64,000 nucleotides of DNA from Novosphingobium sp. PhB165 (GCF_004341845.1 NZ_SLVB01000001.1:62001-126000), one strand, 5' to 3'; shown: positions 9,480 through 20,989, counted from the stretch's first letter. Notes: generated by a model not told the origin, from the letters alone. A program made the numbers and translations.

Positions 9480-9527
9480 AGAGACACGTGACCATCATCA
9501 ACCGAACACGGGCGCAACGCACACGCA

Positions 9528-9690
9528 CCTACGTTTAGAGTACCGCAAACGGCGGAGCGCCCTCTCGATCGTCATCTTCTCGCTGCTTCGGCGCTTGGTG
9601 ATACATGCCCGATTCGACGACGAGACGCGCCGCCCGAAACAGAAGGGACTGGGGATAGCCGACCTGACCCAGCCGGAACCAGTCGAGGCC
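9528..9690 (-). pseudogene. Decayed DUF885 peptidase remnant
   Basis: Read on the minus strand, 9690-9595 encodes [20 protein letters not shown] followed by SGMYHQ, close to the conserved core of DUF885 (exported, peptidase-like) proteins, whose consensus as I know it is GRLGYLQSLLFRAARLVVDTGIH. Right after MYHQ the frame is lost; a one-base shift continues with RRSSEKMTIERALRRL, which resembles the family continuation (RWSREKAI). No start codon, no complete domain and no upstream part are present, so this is a fragment of a formerly longer gene. The match was made from memory, not by a search. Confidence 0.55.
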
Positions 9691-9832
9691 GGATCCCGAG
9701 GCAAAACCCCGCACCGAAAGCGCTTCAAGACGTGGCGTTCCCACCACGCTAGGCGGGATATCGCAATTCCCGAACAGTCTGACCGCTGCAACCCGCTTGC
9801 CGCCGCCGCGCGGCTGCATTATCGGCGCGTTC

Positions 9833-12493
<2,661 letters not shown>

Positions 12494-12517
12494 TCCGGCC
12501 TAATTCGGAATTTCAGG

Positions 12518-12550
12518 CGGGGGCGTGGGCAGTTGGTGCCTGCGCCCCCG
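12518..12550. terminator. Bidirectional terminator between alaS and the SDR gene
   Basis: CGGGGGCGTGGGCA and TGCCTGCGCCCCCG form a 14-position stem with two imperfect positions around a GTTGG loop, followed by a short TTT run. It lies between two convergent genes. Confidence 0.6.
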
Positions 12551-12571
12551 TTTGCTGTGCAGCGGGTCTTC

Positions 12572-13597
12572 TCAGGAAAACGCCCGCAGCACCCGCAGCG
12601 CGCGCTGTTCCAGCGGGCGCTGGTGGGGGGAGGGGCCGTGTTCGCCTTGGGCCCGACTCTGGGCAAGGAAGCCGTCGTAGCTCTCGCGCAGCATGTCGAG
12701 GTTGGAATGGCGCGGTTTCCAGCCGCTCGCCAGCAGTGGCGCCACGTCGAAATGGCAGTCGCGATGGTAGGTGCGGTAATGCCATGCCGTCAGCGGCGAG
12801 AGGCCCACTGTGTGCAGCGCGTGGAGCAGCGCTTTCGACGGCGCGACGGGCAGGCCGGTAACGCGTGAGCGGGAACCGGCGTGGCCGATCAGCGCGTCCA
12901 GATCCTCGCGCAGGCTGCCGAACCGGTCGGTCCCGACGTTCCAGGTGCCCGAACGGCCCATCTCCAACGCATGCATGTGGAAATCGACCAGATCGTCCAC
13001 ATGGATGAACTGCTGGCGCTGGTGGCCGTCGCCGATCACGTAGACCCGGCGGGAGGCGCGGATCCAGTCGAACAGGATCGCGAAGATGCCCAGCCGACCG
13101 GCGCCGAGCGTCACGCGCGGGCGGATCGTCACCACCGGGATCCCGGCATTCTGGCAGGCCGCTTGCATGGCCCGCTCGCCCGCCAGCTTGGAGCGGCCGT
13201 AGTCCTCGATCGGGCGCGGCACGGTGGCTGCCGTGATCGGCCCATCGGGCGGTAGCCCGTAGACTGCCGTGGTGCTGAGATGCATGACCATGCGCACCCC
13301 GGCGCAGACGGCGGCATCGGCGACGATCCGTGTGCCATGCTCGTTGACGTCGTAATAGGCGCGGCCCGCCGCTGCCTGCGCGACCAGCGCGGCATTGTGG
13401 TGGACCACGTCCACGCCCGCCATCGCCGCCTCGACCATGGCCGGATCGGTCACGCTGCCGGGGAGGAATTCGATATCGGCAGGGCGGGCGGGATCGTCCA
13501 CCACGTCCAGCACGCGAACGCGCTCTCCCTTTGCGCGCAGCCGCGCCGCAAGGCGCGTGCCGATGAAGCCGGAGCCGCCGGTGATCAGGTGCAGCAT
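12572..13597 (-). CDS. Extended SDR / NAD-dependent epimerase-dehydratase
   Basis: The 341-residue protein starts at MLHLITGGSGFIGTRLAARL, giving an N-terminal Rossmann fold with GGSGFIG at 7-13 and the catalytic pair YGRSK (Tyr133, Lys137), with Thr109/110 in STTAVYG. This is the layout of extended SDRs acting on nucleotide- or lipid-linked sugars, or on sterol-type 3-hydroxyls. The last third (ALLHALHTVGLSPLTAWHYR) resembles 3-beta-hydroxysteroid-dehydrogenase-like members more than UDP-sugar epimerases. The start lies two bases after the stop of the GMC gene, so it is the last gene of the six-gene minus-strand cluster. Substrate unknown; in the cluster it could be the reductase of an oxidation-reduction epimerisation. 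Confidence 0.85.
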   Translation of the reverse strand: MLHLITGGSGFIGTRLAARLRAKGERVRVLDVVDDPARPADIEFLPGSVTDPAMVEAAMAGVDVVHHNAALVAQAAAGRAYYDVNEHGTRIVADAAVCAGVRMVMHLSTTAVYGLPPDGPITAATVPRPIEDYGRSKLAGERAMQAACQNAGIPVVTIRPRVTLGAGRLGIFAILFDWIRASRRVYVIGDGHQRQQFIHVDDLVDFHMHALEMGRSGTWNVGTDRFGSLREDLDALIGHAGSRSRVTGLPVAPSKALLHALHTVGLSPLTAWHYRTYHRDCHFDVAPLLASGWKPRHSNLDMLRESYDGFLAQSRAQGEHGPSPHQRPLEQRALRVLRAFS

Positions 13598-13599
13598 CG

Positions 13600-15048
13600 T
13601 CAATGAAACCGATGGGCCATCATCGCCTGCGCATTGCGGTGCGCGATGGCCATGACGGTGCCTTGCGGATTGACCATTGTCGGCGTGCACAGCAGCGAGG
13701 CGTCGCCGATATAGAGCCCCTCGGTGCCGTGGACCTTGCCGAACGAATCGGCAGCGCAGAGGCTCTCGTCCTCTCCCATCGGGCAGGAGGAGAACACGTG
13801 CACCGAAGTCAGCGCCCCGTCCGATGCGGCCAGCACTTCGGGCAGTTCCGCGATCTCGGCGGCGGAGTTCAGGGTGGGATAGCCGGCGATGCAGGGATGG
13901 ACGCGCAGCGCGCCCGCCGCGAACAGCGCCTGCGCCAGCCGGGCGAGGCCCTCCGCCAGAACCCGCAGGTCATCCGGCGCGAAGCGGATGCGGACGAGCG
14001 GGTCGCGGAAGCCCGGCAGGTTGCGTACGGAGGCCGTGCCGACGCCGCTCTGGACGTAGTAGATGCCCATGGTCCGCCAGCGCTCGGCAATGAGGTCCCA
14101 GGCATCCGTGCGGCCCGCCAGCGCCATACCGAGCATGGCCGGATTGCTGATCGAGCAACCCATGCCGAAGCGCGGCTCGAACTCCTTGATCTGGTGGACG
14201 GGATCGCAGTCGCCCGCACGGTTCACATCGTGGTCGAACTCGGCGACGACCTTGACCATTGGATGGAATCGCAGCGAATTGCCGACATTGCGCGTTACGC
14301 CCGAGCGGCGCAGCAGGGCGGGGGTCTGCACGGCCCCGCAGGCGACGATCACCACCGGCGCGCGGAAGCTGACCCGGCGGCGCACGCCGTCGGCATCGGT
14401 GCGGCTGCCCTCGGCGATCCAAAGGCTGCCCGCGCGGTGCAGGCGCTCGATCCGGGTCGAGGGCGATAGGCGGCCCCCGGCGGCGAGGAAGCTGGGCACG
14501 AAAGTGGCGGACATCGATTGCCGCTCGCCGGTTCCGTTACCCGCACCGTCGCCGCGATAATGGAACAGGCGGGGCGTTTCGATCGAATGCCAACCATTCG
14601 CAGTCGCCCCGCGATGCAGCATCTGCGACATCTCGGACGGGCGGCCCGCCACATATTCCACCAGCGCCACTTGCTCGCAGGCCTCGAAATGCGGGGTCAT
14701 GCCCGCAAGGTCGAGATCGTTCACCGCGAAACGGCGGCGCCAGTCGTCCAGCACATAATCGGGCGTGCGGTGATAGAGGCCGCGATTTATCTCGCTGCCG
14801 CCGCCGACGCAGCGTCCCTCCACCCAGGCCAGCTTGCTGCCGCCCATGGCGACGCTGACCCCGCCATTGCGGTACTTGGACAGCATTTCCTCGCGCGAGA
14901 AATGGGCGACCTCGGCCAGCGGCACATGCGCGCCTTCCTCCAGCATCAGCACCGCATGCCCGGCGCGGGCAAGCTGCGCGGCGCTGACCGCGCCGCCGGG
15001 GCCGGAGCCGATCACCAGGACATCGGCTGCTTCCTCGCTGCCCGTCAT
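13600..15048 (-). CDS. GMC-family FAD oxidoreductase
   Basis: The 482-residue protein begins MTGSEEAADVLVIGSGPGGA, so the FAD dinucleotide-binding loop GSGPGG is at 14-19. A GGSKLAWVEGRCVGGGSEIN stretch matches the second FAD signature, and the C-terminus has SSCPMGEDE, GLYIGDASLLCTPTMVNPQG and the closing AIAHRNA, as in glucose-methanol-choline enzymes related to cholesterol oxidase. The start overlaps the preceding stop by ATGA. No secretion signal is seen, so it is cytosolic or membrane-associated. It probably oxidises a secondary alcohol, handing the product to the SDR encoded next. Confidence 0.9.
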   Translation of the reverse strand: MTGSEEAADVLVIGSGPGGAVSAAQLARAGHAVLMLEEGAHVPLAEVAHFSREEMLSKYRNGGVSVAMGGSKLAWVEGRCVGGGSEINRGLYHRTPDYVLDDWRRRFAVNDLDLAGMTPHFEACEQVALVEYVAGRPSEMSQMLHRGATANGWHSIETPRLFHYRGDGAGNGTGERQSMSATFVPSFLAAGGRLSPSTRIERLHRAGSLWIAEGSRTDADGVRRRVSFRAPVVIVACGAVQTPALLRRSGVTRNVGNSLRFHPMVKVVAEFDHDVNRAGDCDPVHQIKEFEPRFGMGCSISNPAMLGMALAGRTDAWDLIAERWRTMGIYYVQSGVGTASVRNLPGFRDPLVRIRFAPDDLRVLAEGLARLAQALFAAGALRVHPCIAGYPTLNSAAEIAELPEVLAASDGALTSVHVFSSCPMGEDESLCAADSFGKVHGTEGLYIGDASLLCTPTMVNPQGTVMAIAHRNAQAMMAHRFH

Positions 15049-15428
15049 GCTGCGATCCTGCCGCGCTCGTCCTGCCCGGCCGGATAGGCGACCGAATAGA
15101 GGCCATAGGCCGAAAAACTGGCGTAGAAGGCGATCATCGAGCGCAGCGGCGCAATGGCGGAGCCGCGCCAGCGGGCGACATGCGCCTTGCGCCGTGCCGG
15201 GACGAGGTGCGAAAAGCGCGCCTCTCCGTGCAGTATCGGCGCATATTCGAACAGGTACGCGAGCAGGTGAAAGCCCAGCCGGAAGAAGTCCGGCATGGCG
15301 GCCACGGTGGCCAGCACATAGTCTTGCACCATGACGCGCTCGTGTTCGCGCGTGGCGGCGCACTGGTCGTCGACAAGTGTGTCGACCAGCGGGGCGACGA
15401 TGCGGCCGAAGGCAGTCGCCGGCGCCAT
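15045..15428 (-). CDS. Small putative partner subunit of the GMC oxidoreductase
   Basis: The 127-residue protein has no transmembrane segment by eye but is rich in hydrophobic and aromatic residues (AAMPDFFRLGFHLLAYLFEY, IAPLRSMIAFYASFSAYGLY, then SVAYP). Such short proteins often precede or are fused to GMC oxidoreductases, in the manner of a gluconate dehydrogenase subunit-3-like partner; this comes from recalled context, not a search. It starts one base after the stop of the UbiA gene and ends in a 4-base overlap with the GMC gene, which supports a stoichiometric complex. It lacks a recognisable twin-arginine signal. Its role is otherwise unknown. Confidence 0.6.
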   Translation of the reverse strand: MAPATAFGRIVAPLVDTLVDDQCAATREHERVMVQDYVLATVAAMPDFFRLGFHLLAYLFEYAPILHGEARFSHLVPARRKAHVARWRGSAIAPLRSMIAFYASFSAYGLYSVAYPAGQDERGRIAA

Positions 15429-15429
15429 C

Positions 15430-16449
15430 TCAATTGCCCTTGTGCAGGTGCAACATGTCGACCGGCGTGAAGCTGCGGTTGGTCAGCGTGGCAAGGCGCG
15501 GCACGTCAAGGAACGTCACCAACAGCAGCACGCAAAGGTTCACGCCCAGCATCGTCATCAGGCGGCGCGACCGGAACATGCGCTCGGGCCGCTGCGCGAT
15601 CGAATCGGGCAGCATGGAGAGCCAGAGGTAGCAGCCGAACAGCCCGGTGATGAACGGGAAGGCCAGCACATATTCGATGCGGTACTTGATGAGGAACACC
15701 CCAAGGAAGAACGAGGAAAGCATCGCATAAGTCAGGCAGCTGACGATCAGGCTCTCGGCCGTGTAGCCGCCGAACGACTTGCGATAGCGGGTGAGCGTTT
15801 CCAGCCCGACGCTGGCGGTGATGTCGCGGTATTCCGACAGGCGCTTGGAGCCCATCAGGAAGGCGCCGCCGGTCCAGTAGGCCAGCAGCAGGCTGACCGG
15901 CGGCATGCTGGTGGGGTCCATCATCAGCCAGCCCAGCGTCAGGCGGATCGGGTTGTTGATCGATTCGGAGACCACGTCGAGGAACGGGCGATCCTTGGAG
16001 CGCAGCGGCTGCACGTTGTAGACGAGCCCCGATATCAGGAACACCGCCGCGCAGGCGAAGAACGGTCCGCCCATCCACGCCGCCAGCAGCAGGCCTACCG
16101 CTGCGAAAGCCGCATATTCCAGATAGACCAGCGTCGGCGAGAGTTGCAGCGAAACGGCGGTGCGGCGGTGCTTGGAAGGGTGGTGTGCGTCAAATTCGCG
16201 GTCCAGCCATTCGTTGATGACATAGTTGGCTGAGGCGATGGCGATGGCCACTATGAAGCCGACTACCACCCGCTGCGGCATGTCGAGCAGCGAAGGTTCG
16301 CGCAGGGCATAGGCCAGGATCAGGCCGGGCACGATGAACACGTGCTTGGAGATGTGATCGAACCGCGCAAGGCTCAGGTAGTCGCGCAGCCGCGCCGTTC
16401 GGCTCTCCATGGTCACGGAAACGGGCATTTGCGGTTTCTCCTGGGGCAT
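15430..16449 (-). CDS. UbiA-family prenyltransferase, DPPR-synthase-like
   Basis: A 339-residue integral membrane protein with about nine hydrophobic segments. The first aspartate-rich motif is NEWLDREFD (79-87), the N-D/E-x-x-D-x-x-x-D of UbiA enzymes, followed by HHPSKHRR, very like the HPTKRFRP segment of decaprenyl-phosphate phosphoribosyltransferase. GSKRLSEYRDI and RKSFGGYT also correspond to the GKRYAEL and RKSLESYT stretches of that subfamily. Those enzymes move a 5-phosphoribosyl group from PRPP onto polyprenyl phosphate. A ubiquinone or heme-O role is less likely because of these motifs and the context. Subfamily assignment is from memory of the mycobacterial sequence and needs a phylogeny. 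Confidence 0.75.
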   Translation of the reverse strand: MPQEKPQMPVSVTMESRTARLRDYLSLARFDHISKHVFIVPGLILAYALREPSLLDMPQRVVVGFIVAIAIASANYVINEWLDREFDAHHPSKHRRTAVSLQLSPTLVYLEYAAFAAVGLLLAAWMGGPFFACAAVFLISGLVYNVQPLRSKDRPFLDVVSESINNPIRLTLGWLMMDPTSMPPVSLLLAYWTGGAFLMGSKRLSEYRDITASVGLETLTRYRKSFGGYTAESLIVSCLTYAMLSSFFLGVFLIKYRIEYVLAFPFITGLFGCYLWLSMLPDSIAQRPERMFRSRRLMTMLGVNLCVLLLVTFLDVPRLATLTNRSFTPVDMLHLHKGN

Positions 16450-16471
16450 GATGGGCCGGGCGAGCGGTGGG

Positions 16472-18070
16472 TCATCGGGGCGCGGTGGCTGCGGGAGGGG
16501 GCGGAACGCGGTAGATCCGCCCGTCGGGCAGGCGCGTCGGAGCGGGGAGCGAGAGATCGCGCACCAGCCGGTCCTCGGTGGCGAGATAGAAGCGCCAGTC
16601 CACGTTATCGAACATCACGAGGTAGACCGGCGCGGCACCGGCAGCCGATGCGCGGAGATCGGCGATCTGGCGGGTAACCGGGTTGTTCGGATCGGGCCGG
16701 TCGGTGCGCAACTGGCGCTCCTGCGGCGAGAGCAGCGCCCGGCGGCCGACGTCGAGCAGGGCGATCACCTCGGGCGCATTGGAAAAGATCACCGCGTCGG
16801 CCGGTAGAGTGTGGACGGCGGCAATGGTCGGGGATTCGCGCCAGACTTTCGCGTTGTAGCCGAAGCCCTTGGCATAGACCTCATGCGTGCGGATCGCCGA
16901 GCGCGCGCCGTGTGAGACCAGCACGGCGGCTCCGACCACAATGAGGGCGATCAACACGCCGCGCTCGCCCTTGCGGCTGAGATCCAGCCCGCTCGCCTCC
17001 ACGCCCATGAGCATGACGAAGGCGAAATAGGCGGGCAGGGCATAGCGCCCGTTCAGCGAGAGATTGGCCTCCAGCGAGGTCGAGAGCCAGATGAAGGCAA
17101 GGTAGGCGACAAGGAACGCGGCCAGCACCAGCGAGAGCGGCGTGCGCAAGTCGAAGACGGTGCCGGGGGCCATGGCACGCCAGCGCTGCCAGTGGCTCAG
17201 CGTTTGCCGGCCCGAAAAGCCGAACAGCCCCAGCAGCACGGCCACGCGCGCGCCGAGCGGCACCTGATCGGGGAACAGCCATGCCGCCAATGTCTCCAGA
17301 TTGTTGTGCCACTGCTGCGGGCCCATATTGCCGTAGAAGCGCAGCTCGCGGCCGATCGAGTGGCCGACCGTCTCGGTGCTCCAGCCCACCCATGCGAAGA
17401 ACAGCGCGCCGCCGAGCAGGGCCAGCAGCACGCAGTCGGCAATACGGCGGCCCATCGGCACACCCGGCCGGGCGAGAATGACCAGCGCGATGGCCGCGCC
17501 CATCGGCGGTCCGGTGAAGCGCGTCAGGGTCGCCACGCCCAGCAGGATCGAGGCGATCAGCAAGTCGCGCCGGCGGCCATGTTCGAAATAGTCGAGCGCG
17601 AACCACAAGGTGCCCAGTAGGAACATCATGAACGGCGCTTCGGACATCGCGCCCGCGTGCAGCGTGACGAACTGCGGCGCGAGGATCAGCAGCGCGGTAG
17701 CGGCGGCGGCAAAACGCCAGTCATGGCTGCCGCGCTGCACCAGCGCAAAGACCAGCACGACATTGGCGAACAGGCAGGCGATCGCGACCACCATCGCCGC
17801 CGTTAGCAGCGAGACGCCCAACGCGTGGCCGCCCGTCAGCATCCAGTGGTAGACCGGCGCGTCGTAGGGGACCGGGCTGATGCCCATGTACCGCGTGGTG
17901 TCGGGATAGATGCCAAGGCCGTGATGCACGTTGAATGCAAACGTCGCGAAAGCGACCGCCAGCAGCAGCGTGCAGGCGATCCAGCCCTGCACGCTGCTGC
18001 CCCGGGCCTGCGCGCGGTCGCGGTAGGGACGTTCGCGTTCCAGCGCGCCAGCCGAGGCGGTCATGTCCAT
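16472..18070 (-). CDS. GT-C-type membrane glycosyltransferase
   Basis: A 532-residue polytopic protein: a short cytoplasmic N-terminus, a first helix at about 30-48, then a loop with GIYPDTTRYMGISP (Asp57), then roughly ten more helices and a soluble C-terminal part with WRESPTIAAVHTLPADAVIF. An acidic residue in the first external loop is typical of GT-C transferases (GT39/GT83/GT87 clans) that use polyprenyl-phosphate sugars. It starts on the TGATG overlap with the aminotransferase stop and ends 22 bases before the UbiA gene. It most likely transfers the lipid-linked sugar made by its neighbours to an envelope acceptor. Confidence 0.75.
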   Translation of the reverse strand: MDMTASAGALERERPYRDRAQARGSSVQGWIACTLLLAVAFATFAFNVHHGLGIYPDTTRYMGISPVPYDAPVYHWMLTGGHALGVSLLTAAMVVAIACLFANVVLVFALVQRGSHDWRFAAAATALLILAPQFVTLHAGAMSEAPFMMFLLGTLWFALDYFEHGRRRDLLIASILLGVATLTRFTGPPMGAAIALVILARPGVPMGRRIADCVLLALLGGALFFAWVGWSTETVGHSIGRELRFYGNMGPQQWHNNLETLAAWLFPDQVPLGARVAVLLGLFGFSGRQTLSHWQRWRAMAPGTVFDLRTPLSLVLAAFLVAYLAFIWLSTSLEANLSLNGRYALPAYFAFVMLMGVEASGLDLSRKGERGVLIALIVVGAAVLVSHGARSAIRTHEVYAKGFGYNAKVWRESPTIAAVHTLPADAVIFSNAPEVIALLDVGRRALLSPQERQLRTDRPDPNNPVTRQIADLRASAAGAAPVYLVMFDNVDWRFYLATEDRLVRDLSLPAPTRLPDGRIYRVPPPPAATAPR

Positions 18071-19470
18071 CAGTGCAGCATCCTTCCCGTGACCGGCGCA
18101 TGGCCGCCGATGCGGCCCAGCACATCGTCGAGCGCGGCAATCAGCCGGTCGATCTGCGCCTCGGTCACCACGTAGGGCGGCATGAAATGGAGCACTTCGG
18201 GCGCTTCCGGCAGGTAGTGGGCGAGAACGCCGTGCCGCTCGAGCAGGTTGGCGGTGAGCGTGGCGATCGGCGGCTTCCGGCCGAGCGTCCGGATCGGGCT
18301 GAAATCGAAGGCCACGGCCTGAAAGCAGCCTTTGCCGCGCAATGAGGCGATGCAGCGGGGGTGCTTGGCCTGAAGCCGTTCGAGCCCGGCCCGAAGGTAG
18401 GCGCCCATGGCTCCGGCACGTTCGATCAGGCGCTCCTCGGCCAGCACATTGAGCGTCTCGATGGCGACCGCGCAGCTCTCACCCATGCCGGAGAAGCTGG
18501 AACTGTGCAGGTTGCAATCCTGCGTGTTGCCATAGGCCTTGTCGAACAGCGCCTGCGAGGTGACCATCGCCCCCATCTCGCGCTTGCCGCCGCCCAGCGT
18601 CTTGGCGAGCGTGACCACGTCGGGAACCGCGTCCTCGTGCTGGAAGGCGCAGAACAGGCCGGTGCGGCCCATGCCGACTTTGACCTCGTCGAAGATCGTC
18701 AGGATGTCCGCTGCACGGCAGGCTTCGACCAGTTCGGTGAAGTATCCCGGCGGCGGGGATTCGCAGGAGGTGCCGCGCAGGGTTTCGACCATTACGGCGA
18801 TGATGCCGTTCTCCGCGCCGCCCTCACGGGCAATCGCCTCGCGGACCGAGGCGATGTCGCCGTAGTGGCAGAAAATCACATTCTCCTCTGGCACGCCCAT
18901 CAGGAACGGGCCCAAGCCGTCGGCGCCGTCCCCGATGCAGAGGAACTTGGTCTTGCCCTTGGGCGTCTGCACGCGCTCGCACAGCTTCATCGCCGCTTCG
19001 TTGGCCTCGGCGCCCGAGACCGCGAGGAACGAGACGTCGAGCGGTTCGGGCAGGAACCGCGCGATGTTGTAGGCCAGCGCGCCTTGCAGCTTGTGCGGGG
19101 CGATCTTGATGCAGTCGAGCACAAGATCGTCATGGCAGCGCCGCTCGGCAGCGATGATCCGGGGATGGTTGTGGCCGAGCCCCAACACCCCGAAGCCGCC
19201 CGAGTAATCGAGGATCCGCCGCCCGTCGCGCAGCACGATCTCGCAGCCCTGCGCGCTGGCGATGTCCATCTTCCGCAGGCCGAGCAGCTCGGCATAGAGA
19301 AAGGCATAGCGATCGAGGTGGGCGGCATGGAGGTCCAGCGCTGTCTCTTCGTCCAGCGCGAGGCTCTGTTCCAGCGTCAGCAGATCGCGCCGGGTATTGC
19401 GGTCCCGCCGGGCCTTGGGCTGCGGGTTCGTAATCGTCTTTCCGGCTGGTATCGATACCTGACTCGCCAC
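18070..19470 (-). CDS. Class III PLP-dependent aminotransferase
   Basis: The 466-residue protein has the class III fold: [16 protein letters not shown] near the start, [12 protein letters not shown] (phosphate loop), [12 protein letters not shown] with the PLP-pyridine Asp, and [16 protein letters not shown] with Lys290 as the likely Schiff-base lysine. The motif [15 protein letters not shown] replaces the more common FSGNPLAxAAALATL, so it is a divergent member. It is the first gene of the cluster, and all downstream genes overlap or nearly overlap. The substrate could be an omega-amino acid, an amino alcohol or a keto-sugar; sequence alone does not decide. Confidence 0.85.
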   Translation of the reverse strand: MASQVSIPAGKTITNPQPKARRDRNTRRDLLTLEQSLALDEETALDLHAAHLDRYAFLYAELLGLRKMDIASAQGCEIVLRDGRRILDYSGGFGVLGLGHNHPRIIAAERRCHDDLVLDCIKIAPHKLQGALAYNIARFLPEPLDVSFLAVSGAEANEAAMKLCERVQTPKGKTKFLCIGDGADGLGPFLMGVPEENVIFCHYGDIASVREAIAREGGAENGIIAVMVETLRGTSCESPPPGYFTELVEACRAADILTIFDEVKVGMGRTGLFCAFQHEDAVPDVVTLAKTLGGGKREMGAMVTSQALFDKAYGNTQDCNLHSSSFSGMGESCAVAIETLNVLAEERLIERAGAMGAYLRAGLERLQAKHPRCIASLRGKGCFQAVAFDFSPIRTLGRKPPIATLTANLLERHGVLAHYLPEAPEVLHFMPPYVVTEAQIDRLIAALDDVLGRIGGHAPVTGRMLH

Positions 19471-19569
19471 GCGGAAACGCTCCCCATTCCACCATTCTGC
19501 GCCGCAACTGTACGGTTTTTCGGGGGCCGGAAGTATCTACAGGAAGGTATAATCCCGAAGACCCCAGAG

Positions 19570-19587
19570 CCCGTCCGGCCGGACGGG
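19570..19587. promoter_or_regulatory. Perfect 18-bp palindrome between divergent genes
   Basis: CCCGTCCGGCCGGACGGG is an exact dyad in the 314-base gap between the aminotransferase cluster (minus) and glutaminase (plus). It could be an operator for either side. A weaker TTGGGG/CCCCAA hairpin follows at 19619-19644. No promoter is clear enough to call in this gap. Confidence 0.4.
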
Positions 19588-19784
19588 GCACTGTCCCTTT
19601 CGGGAGCGTGGCGGCCATTTGGGGATCAACTGTGGTAGCCCCAATGCGCTGCCTTTTTGCCGCCGGTTCGGGCAGTGGTCTGCAGGCCGATCCGCTTGCC
19701 CGGAACCGCGCCTTGCGGCAGACGAGAGCAGATCGGTCGCTTCCGGCCCTCGCTGCCTCTTTTTGCCTCCGGGGAATTTCGACG

Positions 19785-20738
19785 ATGGATAACCTCGACC
19801 ACATTCTGGCCGGGATCGCCGCGGAAATGCGCGGGATGGAGAACCGGGGCAAAGTGGCCGACTACATCCAGCCACTGGCCGCCGTTTCGCCCCACAAGTT
19901 CGGCATGGCAGTGGTGACGGCCGGAGGATCGGTGCATCTGGCGGGCGATGCCGAGGAGGCGTTCTCGATCCAGTCGATCTCCAAGGTCTTCGCGCTGACG
20001 CTGGCGATCGGTGCAGTGGGGGACCAGCTCTGGCGCCGGGTGGGGCGAGAGCCCTCGGGCAGCGCGTTCAATTCGATCGTCCAGCTTGAGAGCGAGCACG
20101 GCATTCCGCGCAATCCGTTCATCAACGCAGGGGCCATCGTGGTGACCGACGTGCTGCTGGGCCATCACCAGCCGCGCGAGGCGATCGGCCAGATGCTGCG
20201 CTTCGTGCGCGAACTGGCGGGCGACGATACCATCACCGTGGACGAAGCCGTCGCCCGGGCCGAGCAGGACACCGGCTTTCGCAACAAGGCGCTGGCCAAC
20301 TACATGCGCGCCTTCGGCAATATCCATGGCGACGTGGAGCAAGTGCTGGGCACTTATTTCCACTTCTGCGCGCTGGCCATGAGCTGCCGCCAGCTTGCGC
20401 TCGCCGGTCGTTACCTGATGGACGGCGGCCGCACCACGCGCGAGAAGGGCGGCCACCGCGTAATCACCGACCGCCGCGCGCGGCGCATCAATGCGCTGAT
20501 GATGTCCTGCGGGCACTACGACAATTCGGGCGACTTCGCCTATCGCATCGGCCTGCCGGGCAAGTCCGGTGTCGGCGGCGGCATCCTTGCGGTGGCGCCG
20601 GGCATCGCCAGCATTGCGGTGTGGTCGCCGGGGCTCAACGCCAGCGGCAATTCGCAGTTGGGGCAACTGGCGCTGGAGCGGCTTGTGCAGCACACGGGGT
20701 GGTCGGTCTTCGAGCCGCGTGGGGGTGCAGGGGGCTGA
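19785..20738 (+). CDS. glsA: Glutaminase
   Basis: This enzyme hydrolyses glutamine to glutamate and ammonia in the cytosol. The 317 residues from [10 protein letters not shown] have the beta-lactamase-like fold of the family, with [17 protein letters not shown] containing the SxxK pair (Ser64, Lys67), [13 protein letters not shown], and the C-terminal [15 protein letters not shown]. Length and motifs match the bacterial glsA group. The frame is open upstream of the chosen ATG but without homology. It stands alone, divergent from the six-gene cluster; a link through nitrogen supply to the aminotransferase is only a possibility. Confidence 0.95.
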   Translation: MDNLDHILAGIAAEMRGMENRGKVADYIQPLAAVSPHKFGMAVVTAGGSVHLAGDAEEAFSIQSISKVFALTLAIGAVGDQLWRRVGREPSGSAFNSIVQLESEHGIPRNPFINAGAIVVTDVLLGHHQPREAIGQMLRFVRELAGDDTITVDEAVARAEQDTGFRNKALANYMRAFGNIHGDVEQVLGTYFHFCALAMSCRQLALAGRYLMDGGRTTREKGGHRVITDRRARRINALMMSCGHYDNSGDFAYRIGLPGKSGVGGGILAVAPGIASIAVWSPGLNASGNSQLGQLALERLVQHTGWSVFEPRGGAGG

Positions 20739-20820
20739 TCACGGGATTGTTTGAAGGGGATATTCGGATGCTTTCAGCAACCTCCCCGGAACGACGCGTG
20801 AATTGAACCAACCTATCAGT

Positions 20821-20907
20821 TCGTCGCCCCCGCGAAGGGGGGGCTCCGCTGCCTTCGCACCACGTCGCAAGAACAAGCGGGATCCCCGCCTTCGCGGGGA
20901 TGACGGG
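20821..20907. repeat. Inverted pair of the CCCCCGCGAAGG repeat family
   Basis: TCGTCGCCCCCGCGAAGGGG opens the element, and CCCCGCCTTCGCGGGGATGA, its approximate complement, closes it. This repeat fills most of the 250-base gap between glutaminase and the DNA glycosylase. No gene is seen inside. Confidence 0.75.
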
Positions 20908-20989
20908 GAGGCTTCTGTTATTGTCAGGTTGGTCAGGCGATTGTTGATGTCTAGGTACATCGCCTCCACCAAAACTTGGCCCTCAATCC

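Noticed and set aside
12572..19470. The six-gene cluster as a recent horizontal acquisition
   Set aside because: Base composition and codon use look like those of the neighbours, there are no tRNA, integrase or repeat borders, and gene ends are finely overlapped, all of which suggest an old resident cluster.
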